Counted from the first letter of the stretch, positions 7,816 to 17,670 are shown. The stretch: DNA of 64,000 nt from Mesorhizobium sp. (GCF_023954305.1 NZ_JAMLIG010000001.1:930001-994000); one strand, 5' to 3'. The notes: generated by a model from the sequence alone, not told the origin. Program-made: numbers and translations.

Positions 7816-8472
7816 GTGGCAGCAGGCGTCAGATTCATGATCGCCGACGATCATCCCCTGTTTCGCGGGGCGCTGAAGCAGGCGCTCGCCGGGATCGGCG
7901 GCGATCCGGAGATACTCGAGGCCGGCGATTTCGAAACCGCGCGTTCCATCGTCGCTGCCAATGACGATCTCGATCTCATCCTGCTCGATCTCGCCATGCC
8001 GGGGGTGAGCGGACTGTCCGGTCTTGTCGCGCTGCGCGGCATTCAGGCCGGCGTGCCGGTGGTCATCGTATCGGCACATGACAATCCCGAGACGATCCGT
8101 CGTGCGCTCAGCCTCGGTGCTTCCGGCTTCATCTCCAAATCGTCGAGCATGGAACATATCCGCGAGGCGATCGGCACGGTGCTCGCGGGCGGCATCTGGT
8201 CGCCGGACGACATCGATCTCGGCGTCGAAGCTGATCCGGAGATCTCGGATCTCATCCAGCGGCTGCAGTCGTTGACTCCTCAGCAGTCGCGGGTCCTGTC
8301 AATGCTGGCGGAAGGCCTGCTGAACAAGCAGATCGCCTATGAACTCGGCGTCTCGGAGGCGACGATCAAGGCGCATGTCTCGGCCGTGCTGCAGAAGCTC
8401 GGCGTCGACAGCCGAACCCAGGCGGTGATCCAGCTCTCCAAGATCGGCGCCGAACCTCTTCCCACGGTTTGA
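7816..8472 (+). CDS. NarL/FixJ response regulator (CrbR/ErdR-like)
   Basis: A 218-residue two-domain response regulator. The receiver domain (about 5-120) has acidic pair D11/D12, phospho-acceptor D58 (LLDLAMPG), and K at FISKSS; a LuxR-type helix-turn-helix follows (about 150-205, LTPQQSRVLSMLAEGLLNKQIA). The GTG at 7816 is preferred because AGGAGG lies at 7805-7810; an upstream ATG lacks a site. It is convergent with a transporter-fused hybrid kinase. In Vibrio and Pseudomonas the same pair (CrbS-CrbR, MxtR-ErdR) switches on acetyl-CoA synthetase for acetate use; that role here is inferred. Confidence 0.85.
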   Translation: MAAGVRFMIADDHPLFRGALKQALAGIGGDPEILEAGDFETARSIVAANDDLDLILLDLAMPGVSGLSGLVALRGIQAGVPVVIVSAHDNPETIRRALSLGASGFISKSSSMEHIREAIGTVLAGGIWSPDDIDLGVEADPEISDLIQRLQSLTPQQSRVLSMLAEGLLNKQIAYELGVSEATIKAHVSAVLQKLGVDSRTQAVIQLSKIGAEPLPTV

Positions 8473-8488
8473 CCATCCGGGCGTCGGC

Positions 8489-11400
8489 CTATTCGGCCGC
8501 GGCGGCGTGTTGGTGGCGTGCGAGCATCGAGCGCAGCGCCGCGGGCTTTACCGGTTTGTTGAGGATCGGGATGTCGAGGTTGGCAGCCTGCTGGCGCACG
8601 TCGGCGGAGCGGTCGGCCGTGACCAGTACGGCGGGCACCTCGGCGCCAAAACGCAAACGCAGGCTGGCGATCAGGTCGAAACCGGTTTCGTCGTCGAGAT
8701 GGTAGTCGGCAAACACGATGTCGGGATGCGGCAGGTCCTTCACATCCATGGCGTCGAGCGCCGCGGTGCCCGAAATGGTCACCGCCCGACATCCCCACCC
8801 TTCGAGAAGCTGGCGCATTCCTTCCAGAATCCGCTCGTCATTGTCGATGCAGTAGACGGTCATGCCGTCGACCGAGAATGCTCCCTGCCTTTCGATCCGA
8901 CCACGCTCCGGAACCGGGAGTTCCTGTGCCGCAGAAACGGGCAGGAGGACGGAGAAGGTCGAGCCCCTGCCGGTCGATCCGATTCGCAGTTCCAGACGCA
9001 GGACGCGGGCGATGCGGTCGACGATCGACAGGCCAAGCCCCAGTCCCTGAGCTTCCCTCGCCCCCTCGTCCAGTCGGAGGAATTCCTGAAAGACGCTGTT
9101 CAGCTTGTCCGGGGGAATGCCAATGCCGGTATCGATGACCTGAATCTCGACGAGGGAGCCACGACGCCGCGCACCGATCAGCACGCTGCCGGTGCGGGTG
9201 TATTTGATGGCGTTGGAAACGAGGTTCTGCAGCAGGCGCCGGAAAAGATTGCGGTCGGTCATGACCGCGATGCTGGACGGCACGATTCGCAGCCGGAGGT
9301 TCTTCTCGCGCGCCAGAGGCTGAAAATCAGTGCCGATCTGGCGCAGCAGCCCGCCGAGGCTGAACACGGTCGCCTGCGGCTTCATGGCGCCCGCGTCCAG
9401 GCGGGAGATGTCGAGTACCGCGCCGAGGATCGCCTCGACCGAATCGAGCGCCGAATCGATGTTGGCAGCCGCCTCTCTCTCCGCCCTCCGCTGGGTGCGC
9501 TCGATCAGCGACGCGCAATAGAGGCGGGCCGCGTTGAGCGGCTGAAGAATGTCGTGTCCGACGGCCGCCAGGAAGCGCGTCTTGCCGATATTGGCTTCCT
9601 CGGCCAGCATCTGTGCCTGGGCAAGTTCGCGGTTGACGCGAGTGAGCTCGGCCGTGCGGCTGGCAACGCGCTGCTCCAAAGATTCGTTGGCGATCTTCAG
9701 CGCGTTGTCGGCCTGGACGCGCGCGGTGATGTCGGCATAGGTCGCGACCATGCCCCCGTCCGGCATCGGGTTCGATCGCAACTCGACGGTTCGTCCGCTG
9801 GTCTTCAGTTCGATCTGCCAGGGGTGGTCGAACGTCGACAGACGGTTGAGGAACATCGTTTCCGAGCCGGGGTCGAGATCGCCGCGCTGGACGAGAAGGT
9901 CGAGGATCTGGCCGAGCGAGACGCCGACCTGGCCAAGCTCCTCCGGCAGATCGAAAAGTGCACGATACTGGCGGTTCCAGCAGGTCAGCCGGAAATCGCG
10001 GTCGAACACCGTTATGCCCTGCGCCATCTGGTCGAGAGCAATCTGCAGCAGGTCGCGGTTCTGCTGGAGCGCTTCCGACGCGTCGTCGAGCAGGCGGAAG
10101 GCGTCGCGCGCGGACTTGTCGTTGCGCTGGAACAGCAGCGACAGGATCAGCCGCGCCGAGGAGGAGCCGACGGCGCTGGTCAGCAACTGCTCGGAATAGC
10201 GGATGAGCGCCGTGTTCGCCGGTTCGGATCCGACGATGCGCGCGCCGGACTGTTTTTCGAAGGTCTCGAAGGACCGCTCGGTGCGCTCGACGCCGAGATA
10301 GCGCGAGATCGTCTCGCGCAGGTCGTTGGCGGTGACCGCGGTGCGGAAGCGGCGCAGGTTCGGCATCGGGTTCTGGTCGCGAGGGACGAACAGCGCAGCC
10401 TGGATGCGCTCCAGCGGCTTCGACGCCCGCGACAGCGAGCCCAGCACGAAGAACAGGGTATTGATCGCAAGGCTCCACAGGACGCCGTGATTCAGCGACT
10501 CGCCGACCGTACCGAACAGCGCCTGAGGGCGGAGCGCTGCGATGCCGAACAGGCCTTTGGAGACGAAATCGGTCTCCGGCCCCATGAGCGACGGGACCAG
10601 GAGCGTGTAGGTCCAAACGGCGAAGCCGGCGACCATGCCGAGGATGGCGCCGCGCGAGTTGGCACCGCGCCAGACCAACCCGCCGACGAAGGCAGGCGCG
10701 AACTGGGCGATGGCGGCGAATGACATCAGGCCGATCGAGGCCAGCCGGGTATTGGTGGTCGCCTCGCGATAATAGAGGAAGGCGACGAACAGGACGATGA
10801 AGATGGCGGCGCGGCGGATATTGAGGATGACTCTCGACAGGTCTTCCCGCCGCCGGTCGGTCGGGCGCAGCATGCCGCGGGCCAGGATCGGAATCACCAG
10901 GTCGTTGGAGATCATGATCGAGAGCGCCACGCTCTCGACGATGACCATCGCGGTGGCCGCCGACAGCCCGCCGATGAAGGCGGCCAGCGCCAGGAAGTCG
11001 TGCCCCGCCAGCAGGGGGACGGAGAGGACGTAGAGGTCGGCAGAGGTCTCGCTGCCGACGATGGTCAGCCCGGCAAAGGCGATCGGCAGGACGAACAGGT
11101 TGATGAGGACGAGATAAAGCGGGAAGAGCCAGGTCGCCGTGCGCAGTTCGCCCTCGCTGCGGTTCTCGACGATGGTGACGTAGAACTGGCGCGGGAGAAG
11201 CACGATCGCGAATCCGCTCAGCATCGTCAGGACGAGCCAGGTCGATGGCGACGTCTGGTAGTTGGCGGATTCCGCCACCTGGACGTTCGCCGACGTAGCC
11301 GCGATGAAGCCTTCGACGCCGCCGAGGAACAGGAAGGTGGTTGCGAGGCCGATCGCCAGAAACGAGGCAAGCTTGACGATCGATTCGACCGCCACCGCCA

Positions 11401-11980
11401 GAACCAGCCCGTCCTGATGCTCGGTGGCATCGGCGTGACGCGTGCCGAACAGAACCGCGAAGACGGCGAGCAGGAAGGCGACCGCAAGCGACACGTCGCC
11501 GATGAAGAAGTCGAAGGAGGGCGGCGCGCCGTTGTAGTGTTCGACCATCAGGCTCACCGAGCCCGAGATCGCCTTGAGCTGCAGTGCGATGTAGGGGATC
11601 GCGCCGACGGTCGCGATGATCGTGGCGATCGAGGCGACGGCGAAGCTCTTGCCGTATCGGGCCGCGAGAAAATCGGCCACCGAGGTTATCTTCTCGGACT
11701 TGGCGAGACGGACGAGGCGACGCAGCAGCGGAAAGCCGAAGATGAAGACGAGGGCCGGCCCGATATAGATCGCAAGGAACTCCAGCCCGCGCTCGGAAGC
11801 GAGGCCGACCGAGCCGAAGAAGGTCCATGAGGTGCAATAGATCGCCAGGCTTGCCGCGTAGATGTAGGGTCGCGAATGGCCCGATCCGAGGCGCGCCGCC
11901 CTGCGGTCGCCGAGGCTCGCCACGCCGAAAAGCAGCGTGACGTAGGCGATCGCGATGATGACGATGACCCAACCCTGCAC
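8489..11980 (-). CDS. Sodium/solute symporter-fused hybrid histidine kinase (CrbS/MxtR-like)
   Basis: A 1163-residue membrane sensor. Order: a sodium:solute symporter-type domain with a dozen or so hydrophobic spans (about 1-500), PAS domain near 640-760, HisKA with the phospho-acceptor in GHDILQPLNAA (about 808), HATPase, and a C-terminal receiver whose aspartate is in VFADYHLDD (about 1091). The start is placed at GTG 11980: GGAGGA lies just upstream and the protein then begins VQGWVIVIIAIAY, as relatives do; ATG codons further upstream precede the ribosome site. It is convergent with its likely partner regulator, with only 16 bases between the stops. Relatives sense acetate or central carbon state. 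Confidence 0.88.
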   Translation of the reverse strand: MQGWVIVIIAIAYVTLLFGVASLGDRRAARLGSGHSRPYIYAASLAIYCTSWTFFGSVGLASERGLEFLAIYIGPALVFIFGFPLLRRLVRLAKSEKITSVADFLAARYGKSFAVASIATIIATVGAIPYIALQLKAISGSVSLMVEHYNGAPPSFDFFIGDVSLAVAFLLAVFAVLFGTRHADATEHQDGLVLAVAVESIVKLASFLAIGLATTFLFLGGVEGFIAATSANVQVAESANYQTSPSTWLVLTMLSGFAIVLLPRQFYVTIVENRSEGELRTATWLFPLYLVLINLFVLPIAFAGLTIVGSETSADLYVLSVPLLAGHDFLALAAFIGGLSAATAMVIVESVALSIMISNDLVIPILARGMLRPTDRRREDLSRVILNIRRAAIFIVLFVAFLYYREATTNTRLASIGLMSFAAIAQFAPAFVGGLVWRGANSRGAILGMVAGFAVWTYTLLVPSLMGPETDFVSKGLFGIAALRPQALFGTVGESLNHGVLWSLAINTLFFVLGSLSRASKPLERIQAALFVPRDQNPMPNLRRFRTAVTANDLRETISRYLGVERTERSFETFEKQSGARIVGSEPANTALIRYSEQLLTSAVGSSSARLILSLLFQRNDKSARDAFRLLDDASEALQQNRDLLQIALDQMAQGITVFDRDFRLTCWNRQYRALFDLPEELGQVGVSLGQILDLLVQRGDLDPGSETMFLNRLSTFDHPWQIELKTSGRTVELRSNPMPDGGMVATYADITARVQADNALKIANESLEQRVASRTAELTRVNRELAQAQMLAEEANIGKTRFLAAVGHDILQPLNAARLYCASLIERTQRRAEREAAANIDSALDSVEAILGAVLDISRLDAGAMKPQATVFSLGGLLRQIGTDFQPLAREKNLRLRIVPSSIAVMTDRNLFRRLLQNLVSNAIKYTRTGSVLIGARRRGSLVEIQVIDTGIGIPPDKLNSVFQEFLRLDEGAREAQGLGLGLSIVDRIARVLRLELRIGSTGRGSTFSVLLPVSAAQELPVPERGRIERQGAFSVDGMTVYCIDNDERILEGMRQLLEGWGCRAVTISGTAALDAMDVKDLPHPDIVFADYHLDDETGFDLIASLRLRFGAEVPAVLVTADRSADVRQQAANLDIPILNKPVKPAALRSMLARHQHAAAAE

Positions 11981-12195
11981 GCCGCAAAATCCTCCCATGT
12001 CGCGCGCCGCCGCCTGACCATTGCGCATTCCGGCCGCGGCGATCAAGGGCGGCGAGGCTCGCGGGCGGCAATACGCTTCGGGCGGCGGCGAATCCTGTCG
12101 GATTTCGCCTGATCGACGCCACGAATTCCGCTATGGTCGCCGCATCGGGTAGCCGGTGCGGCTGTCCGTCAAACCGGCTTCTTTGGAGGGACCAG

Positions 12196-12621
12196 ATGCT
12201 CAAGGAATTTCAGGAGTTCATCTCGAAGGGCAATGTCATGGACCTTGCCGTCGGCGTGATCATCGGCGGCGCGTTCGGATTGATCGTCTCGTCGCTCGTG
12301 GCCGACATCATCATGCCGATCGTCGGCGCGATCTTCGGCGGCTTCGACTTCTCGAACTATTTCCTGCCGCTGTCGTCGGCCGTGACCGCGGACTCGCTGG
12401 AAGAGGCGCGCAAGCAGGGCGCGGTGTTTGCCTACGGAAACTTCGTCACCGTACTGATCAATTTCCTGATCCTCGCCTGGATCATCTTCCTGATGGTCAA
12501 GGCGGTGAACAACCTGCGCAAGCGCCTCGAGAAGGAGAAGCCGGCCGCGCCCGCCGCCCCGCCGCCGGCGGACGTGCAGTTGCTGACCGAAATTCGCGAC
12601 CTTCTGGCCAGGAAGGCTTAA
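12196..12621 (+). CDS. mscL: Large-conductance mechanosensitive channel MscL
   Basis: A 141-residue inner-membrane channel that opens under hypo-osmotic membrane tension. The N-terminus MLKEFQEFISKGNVMDLAVG is diagnostic, followed by TM1 with the glycine-rich pore helix (about 15-45), a periplasmic loop, TM2 (about 75-100) and a charged C-terminal helix. The ATG at 12196 follows TTTGGAGGGACCAG. A strong terminator follows the gene, so it is monocistronic. Confidence 0.96.
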   Translation: MLKEFQEFISKGNVMDLAVGVIIGGAFGLIVSSLVADIIMPIVGAIFGGFDFSNYFLPLSSAVTADSLEEARKQGAVFAYGNFVTVLINFLILAWIIFLMVKAVNNLRKRLEKEKPAAPAAPPPADVQLLTEIRDLLARKA

Positions 12622-12643
12622 GTCAGGAGAGGTCGGCAGAGCC

Positions 12644-12680
12644 ATCCCCGGCCTCCCTGCGGCCGGGGATTTCTGTTTTG
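12644..12680 (+). terminator. Rho-independent terminator after mscL
   Basis: Perfect ten-base arms ATCCCCGGCC (12644-12653) and GGCCGGGGAT (12661-12670) around a seven-base loop, then TTCTGTTTT. It lies 23 bases after the mscL stop. Confidence 0.9.
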
Positions 12681-12734
12681 TCCGGCCGCGAAAGCGGCTA
12701 AAGGCATTGCCTTTCCCCAATCGGACACTTTCCC

Positions 12735-13907
12735 GTGCAAGCGTCTATCGTCTCCTACCTTCGCCCCGAAGCGCGCCTGGCGCCGGAAAGCGGCATCGTC
12801 GCCGTGATGAATCACGGTCGCGGCAAGGAGGGCCTGATCCCGCTCTGGGCGGGCGAAGGCGATCTGCCGACGCCCGATTTCATCACACGTGCCGCGATGG
12901 AGGCGCTCGCCGCCGGCGAGACGTTCTACACCTGGCAGCGCGGCATACCCGAACTGCGCGAAGCACTGGCGCGCTATCACCATCGCCATTTCGGCCACGA
13001 CTTCGCCGCCGAGGAGTTCCTCGTCACCGGCTCCGGCATGCAGTCGATCCAGCTCGCGATCGATGCCGTCGCCGGCGCCGGAGACGAGGTCGTCTACCTC
13101 TCGCCGGCCTGGCCGAACCTCGCTGCGGCTGCGGGCGTGGCCGGCGTGACGCCGGTCCCTGTCCGTCACGACTGGTCGGACAATGGCTGGAGCTGCGACA
13201 TCGACAAGGTGGCCGCAGCGATTTCGCCACGCACGCGGGCGCTGTTCGTCAACACGCCATCGAACCCGACCGGTTGGACCGCCGACATCGAGACGCTGAA
13301 GGCACTGCTCTCGCTCGCCCGCGAAAGGGGACTATGGCTCATCGCCGACGAGATCTACGCGCTGTTCTACTACGGCGGGCGAAGGGCGCCCTCCTTCATG
13401 GACGTCATGGAGCCGGAAGATCGCATCCTCTTCGTGAACAGCTTCTCGAAGAACTGGGCGATGACAGGCTGGCGAGTCGGCTGGCTCAAGGTTCATCCCG
13501 ACCTGCAGGACGTGTTCGAGAACCTCATCCAGTATTCGACCTCGGGCGTCGCACAGTTCATGCAGCGCGGCGCGGTGGCCGCGCTCGACCAGGGCGACGC
13601 GTTCATTGCCTCGCAGGTGGAACGGGCCCACAAGGCGCGCGACATCGTCTGCAAAATCCTGGGGGAGACCGGCCGCGCGCGCTTCAGCGTGCCGGCCGGG
13701 GCATTCTACCTCTACTTTTCCATCGACGGGATCACCGATGTGCGCCAGGCGGCCTTCGACATCGTCGATCAGGCCAATGTCGGACTGGCGCCCGGCACCG
13801 CGTTCGAAAAGGATGGTGCCGGGTTCTTCCGCATCTGCTTCCATCGCCGGCTCGATCAGGTCGAAGAATCGGCCAACCGGCTGGCGAAGTGGATCAGGGA
13901 GCGCTGA
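12735..13907 (+). CDS. Class I/II pyridoxal-phosphate aminotransferase
   Basis: A 390-residue fold-type I aminotransferase. The PLP lysine is in SFSKNWAMTGWRVGW (about 238), the PLP-contacting NTPSNPTG at about 173-180, and the C-terminal arginine in FFRICFHR. The GTG at 12735 fits family N-termini although its ribosome site is weak. Specific substrate is uncertain: aspartate, aromatic or branched amino acids are possible. It lies between the mscL terminator and convergent hemA, so it is transcribed alone. Confidence 0.85.
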   Translation: MQASIVSYLRPEARLAPESGIVAVMNHGRGKEGLIPLWAGEGDLPTPDFITRAAMEALAAGETFYTWQRGIPELREALARYHHRHFGHDFAAEEFLVTGSGMQSIQLAIDAVAGAGDEVVYLSPAWPNLAAAAGVAGVTPVPVRHDWSDNGWSCDIDKVAAAISPRTRALFVNTPSNPTGWTADIETLKALLSLARERGLWLIADEIYALFYYGGRRAPSFMDVMEPEDRILFVNSFSKNWAMTGWRVGWLKVHPDLQDVFENLIQYSTSGVAQFMQRGAVAALDQGDAFIASQVERAHKARDIVCKILGETGRARFSVPAGAFYLYFSIDGITDVRQAAFDIVDQANVGLAPGTAFEKDGAGFFRICFHRRLDQVEESANRLAKWIRER

Positions 13908-13919
13908 GAGCCGGCCCGA

Positions 13920-15197
13920 TCAGCCGCCGGCGGACGGAACCACCAGCGGAATGATCCGCTCGGTCTTCTCGACGCCTGGCCTGCGGGTGTCGCTGAAGGG
14001 GATACCGAGCGCCGTCCAGGTCTCGACCAGCGCTTCCTTCAGTCCATCGATCAGGCCGTCCGAATGGAACGGCGTCGGCGTGATGCGCAGGCGCTCGGTG
14101 CCCCGCGGCACCGTCGGGTAGTTGATCGGCTGGATGTAGATGCCGTGGACGCCGAGCAGGCGGTCGCTGGCGAGCTTGCACAGCTCCGGATCGCCGACCA
14201 GGACCGGCACAATGTGGGTCTCGGACGGCATCACCGGCAGGCCCGCCGCGGACAGAACCTCCTTGGTCCGGGCCGCCTGGCGCTGCTGCGCCTCGCGCTC
14301 GACCGAAGACGTCTTGAGATGGCGGATGGAAGCGGTGGCGGCGGCCGCGATCGACGGCGGCAGCGCCGTGGTGAAGATGAAGCCGGGCGCGTAGGAGCGC
14401 ACGGCGTCGATGATCGCCCTGGTGCCGGTAATGTAGCCACCGAGCGTACCGAAGGCCTTGGCAAGTGTTCCCTCGATCACGTCGATCCGGTGCGCGAGCC
14501 CCTCACGTTCGGTGATGCCGCCGCCGTGGGCGCCATACATGCCGACCGCATGGACCTCGTCGATATAGGTCATCGCGTTGTAGCGCTGTGCCAGATCGGC
14601 GATTTCGGCGATCGGCGAAATGTCGCCATCCATCGAATAGACGGATTCGAACACGATTACCTTGGCCCGCTCGCGCCCGGCGGCCTGGAGCAGCGATTCG
14701 AGGTGCTTCACGTCGTTGTGGCGGAACACCTTCTTCTCGGCACCCGAGCGGCGCACGCCTTCGATCATCGAGGAGTGGTTGAGTTCGTCCGACAGGATCA
14801 GGCAGTTCGGCAGCAGTCGACCGATGGTCGAGATTGCCGCCTCATTTGAGACGAAGCCGGAGGTGAAGACCAGGCCGGCCTCCTTGCCGTGCAGGTCGGC
14901 GAGTTCGGCCTCGAGCTCCACCAGCGGATGGTTGGTGCCGGAGATGTTGCGGGTGCCGCCAGCGCCGGAGCCCATGCGCCCAGCCGCTTCCTGCGAGGCG
15001 GCGATCACACCTGGATGCTGGCCCATGCCGAGGTAATCGTTCGAACACCAGACGGTAATCTCCTTGGCCTCCGCGCCGGAGCGCCAGATCGCCCTGGGAA
15101 ACGATCCGACAATCCGCTCGATGTCAGCGAAGACGCGATAGCGGCGCTCGGCGTGGAGCTGATCGATCGCTTCCTGGAAAAAACGCTGGTAATTCAT
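13920..15197 (-). CDS. hemA: 5-aminolevulinate synthase
   Basis: A 425-residue PLP enzyme that condenses glycine with succinyl-CoA to make 5-aminolevulinate, the C4 route to heme typical of alphaproteobacteria. The start MNYQRFFQEAIDQL is characteristic, and the PLP lysine is in GTLAKAFGTLGGY (about 247). An in-frame extension of 28 residues upstream lacks family similarity. The promoter region shared with galE contains an FNR/FixK-type box, matching oxygen-dependent control of hemA in rhizobia and Rhodobacter. Confidence 0.96.
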   Translation of the reverse strand: MNYQRFFQEAIDQLHAERRYRVFADIERIVGSFPRAIWRSGAEAKEITVWCSNDYLGMGQHPGVIAASQEAAGRMGSGAGGTRNISGTNHPLVELEAELADLHGKEAGLVFTSGFVSNEAAISTIGRLLPNCLILSDELNHSSMIEGVRRSGAEKKVFRHNDVKHLESLLQAAGRERAKVIVFESVYSMDGDISPIAEIADLAQRYNAMTYIDEVHAVGMYGAHGGGITEREGLAHRIDVIEGTLAKAFGTLGGYITGTRAIIDAVRSYAPGFIFTTALPPSIAAAATASIRHLKTSSVEREAQQRQAARTKEVLSAAGLPVMPSETHIVPVLVGDPELCKLASDRLLGVHGIYIQPINYPTVPRGTERLRITPTPFHSDGLIDGLKEALVETWTALGIPFSDTRRPGVEKTERIIPLVVPSAGG

Positions 15198-15334
15198 GCC
15201 TCGATCCTGCGGTTTGGCCGGAACATAGTCCCGGACGCGGGGGGAATCCATTCGCCGCTCTTGGTCATATTGCCACGGCAAACGCTGTCAGTCCTGCAGC
15301 TATTCCCGGATGCCGGTTTCGGCCCCATATCGCC

Positions 15335-15348
15335 TTGTCCTGGATCAA
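15335..15348. promoter_or_regulatory. FNR/FixK-type box
   Basis: TTGTCCTGGATCAA, read on the hemA strand as TTGATCCAGGACAA: one perfect TTGAT half and a TTG-N8-CAA core. It lies 138 bases upstream of the hemA ATG and 122 bases upstream of galE. In alphaproteobacteria FixK/FnrL binds such boxes to adjust hemA under low oxygen, so hemA is the likelier target. Confidence 0.65.
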
Positions 15349-15469
15349 ACGTTGTCGGCCCCGGATACGCGCGTACAGTTCCTTAAGTCTTTCACACTAG
15401 TCTTTCTGCACCGGGTATTCCGGTGGCGGCTGCATCAAGCCGGTCCGGGACGGCCAAAGGGTGTTGGGT

Positions 15470-16519
15470 ATGGCTGTACTTGTCACGGGGGGCGCCGGCT
15501 ACATCGGCAGCCACATGGTCTGGGAACTGCTCGATCACGGCGAGGAGGTCGTGGTATTGGACCGTCTTTCGACGGGCTTCAGCTGGGCGGTTCCGCGCGA
15601 GGCGCGGCTGGTCATCGGTGACGTAGCCGACCAGGATCTGGTCAAGACGCTGCTGCACCGCCATTCGATCGACTCGATCATTCATTTCGCCGGATCCGTG
15701 GTGGTGCCGGAATCGCTGGCCGACCCGCTTGCCTACTACGAAAACAATACCTGCAAATCGCGCGCCCTCATCCAGGCAGCCGTGCGCGGGGGAGTGAAGA
15801 ACCTGATCTTTTCCTCCACGGCGGCCGTCTACGGCATGACCAGTTCGGATCCTGTGCCGGAGAGCCACCCGCTCGCGCCCGAAACGCCCTACGGCGTATC
15901 GAAACTGATGACCGAATGGATGCTGCGCGACACGGCGCGCGCGCATGAGTTCAACTATGCGGCGCTCCGCTATTTCAACGTGGCCGGCTCCGACCCGCGC
16001 GGCCGCACCGGTCAGTCGACGAAGGGCGCGACGCATCTCGTCAAGGTCGCGGTCGAAACAGCGCTCGGCAAGCGCAGCCGCATCGAGGTGTTCGGCACCG
16101 ACTATCCGACCCATGACGGCACCTGTATCCGCGACTTCATCCACGTCAGCGACCTGGTCGCGGCGCATCGCCTGGCGCTCGGACACCTGCGCGCTGGCGG
16201 CGGCAATCTGGTCGCGAACTGCGGCTACGGTCACGGCTATTCCGTGCTCGACCTCATAGAGGCGGTACAGCGGGCGAACGCGCGCAGCATCGAGGTCCAT
16301 CTCGGGCCGCGCCGGGAAGGCGACATGCCCTGCGTGATCGCCGACCCGGCATTGCTCAAGTCGACGCTCGGCTGGGTGCCGCGATATGACGATCTCGACA
16401 CGATCGCGCAGACCTCGCTCGACTGGGAAAAGGCGCTGCTGCGGCGCAATTCGATCTGGGACACCGGGTCGCCCTCGCCGGACGACTGGAAGGGTGCCGC
16501 AGGACGGATGGGTGCCTGA
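15470..16519 (+). CDS. galE: UDP-glucose 4-epimerase (GalE family)
   Basis: A 349-residue extended short-chain dehydrogenase that interconverts UDP-glucose and UDP-galactose for surface polysaccharides. It starts MAVLVTGGAGYIGS with the NAD-binding GxxGxxG, has the catalytic YGVSK (about 141-145) and STAAVYG before it. The ATG at 15470 starts exactly at the Rossmann strand; GTG at 15461 would add three residues. The C-terminal tail beyond about 325 is atypical, so another nucleotide-sugar epimerase activity is possible. Confidence 0.87.
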   Translation: MAVLVTGGAGYIGSHMVWELLDHGEEVVVLDRLSTGFSWAVPREARLVIGDVADQDLVKTLLHRHSIDSIIHFAGSVVVPESLADPLAYYENNTCKSRALIQAAVRGGVKNLIFSSTAAVYGMTSSDPVPESHPLAPETPYGVSKLMTEWMLRDTARAHEFNYAALRYFNVAGSDPRGRTGQSTKGATHLVKVAVETALGKRSRIEVFGTDYPTHDGTCIRDFIHVSDLVAAHRLALGHLRAGGGNLVANCGYGHGYSVLDLIEAVQRANARSIEVHLGPRREGDMPCVIADPALLKSTLGWVPRYDDLDTIAQTSLDWEKALLRRNSIWDTGSPSPDDWKGAAGRMGA

Positions 16520-16680
16520 TCCCCTCTGGCGCAAATGCAACACCCGCCGCCATGCTCACACGGATTTGCGCCGCGCGGATCGCACAGGAGTTGACGCGAC
16601 GGTGCGATGGCGCGACAGGTTGCGCCGAGGGGCAGATCGCCCGCCGCTTCGGCGGGGAATGAGGGTTGGCGGCGACCGGA

Positions 16681-17544
16681 ATGAACATGCGACCGATCTT
16701 GCGGCTGGCGCTGGCGGCGGCCGTTGTACTCGTGATTTCGGCCTGCACGACAGGCTCGCCGACCAGGGTTCTGCAGATCCAGCCGATCAAGTCGGAGAAA
16801 TACGCGGCGATCGTCGTCGACGCGAACACCGGCCGCACGCTTTATTCGGCCTCCGCCGACCAGATCCGCTATCCTGCCTCGCTCACCAAGATGATGACCA
16901 TCTACATGCTGTTCGAGGCGCTGGATTCGGGTCGGATCAGCAAATCGACCCAGATTCCCATCTCGGCCTACGCGGCATCACGCCCACCGACGAAGATGGG
17001 CATCAAACCCGGCGGTTCGATCGACGTCGACAGTGCCATACGGGCGTTGGTGGTTAGATCGGCCAATGACATCGCCGCCGCGGTCGGCGAATATCTCGGC
17101 GGCTCCGAAGCGCAGTTCGCGGCGAACATGACGGCCAAAGCCCGCGCGCTCGGTATGTCCAAGACGACATTCAGGAACGCGTCCGGCTTGCCTGATGCCG
17201 GCCAGCAGACCTGCGCGCGCGACATGGCGCTGCTTGGAATGGCGCTGCGGCAGCGCTTCCCGCACCACTACGCCTACTTCTCAACGCGCGAATTCGCCTA
17301 TGGCGGAAAGATCGTGCGTGGCCACAACAAGCTGCTCGAGACCGGTGGGGTCGACGGCATCAAGACGGGCTACATCCGAGCGTCCGGATTTAATATCGTC
17401 ACCTCGGTCAACCGCAACGGCAAACGCCTGGTCGTCACCGTCATGGGCGGCGAGAGCGCCAATGGCCGCAACGCCCATGTCCAGGAGCTGATCCAGCGCT
17501 ATCTCCCGGCTGCCGCCAGCCGTGGCGGCGGCACGCAGATCTGA
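16681..17544 (+). CDS. D-alanyl-D-alanine carboxypeptidase, S11 family, probable lipoprotein
   Basis: A 287-residue penicillin-binding protein that trims peptidoglycan stem peptides. The three active-site motifs are present: SLTK (S about 66), SAN (about 125), and KTG in GIKTGYI (about 228). The N-terminus has a lipobox LVISAC, so it is likely membrane-anchored by a lipid rather than by the usual C-terminal amphipathic helix, which is absent. Start ATG 16681; in-frame TTG 16666 and ATG 16687 are alternatives. Confidence 0.9.
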   Translation: MNMRPILRLALAAAVVLVISACTTGSPTRVLQIQPIKSEKYAAIVVDANTGRTLYSASADQIRYPASLTKMMTIYMLFEALDSGRISKSTQIPISAYAASRPPTKMGIKPGGSIDVDSAIRALVVRSANDIAAAVGEYLGGSEAQFAANMTAKARALGMSKTTFRNASGLPDAGQQTCARDMALLGMALRQRFPHHYAYFSTREFAYGGKIVRGHNKLLETGGVDGIKTGYIRASGFNIVTSVNRNGKRLVVTVMGGESANGRNAHVQELIQRYLPAAASRGGGTQI

Positions 17545-17670
17545 TGAGGATCGGCAAAGGTCCGACACTTCCGGAACAAATCGCCGCCCGATGCGTCTTC
17601 CCTGCAATGTGATTTGCAGAGCAGCCTCGTGTGCCTTCACAGTCATCGAGCGGCGTGTCGGAGACCCCTG

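Noticed and set aside
8507..12203. Long frames on both strands overlapping the hybrid kinase
   Set aside because: The kinase frame has clear symporter, PAS, HisKA, ATPase and receiver motifs; the others are Arg/Ala-rich shadows without a family.
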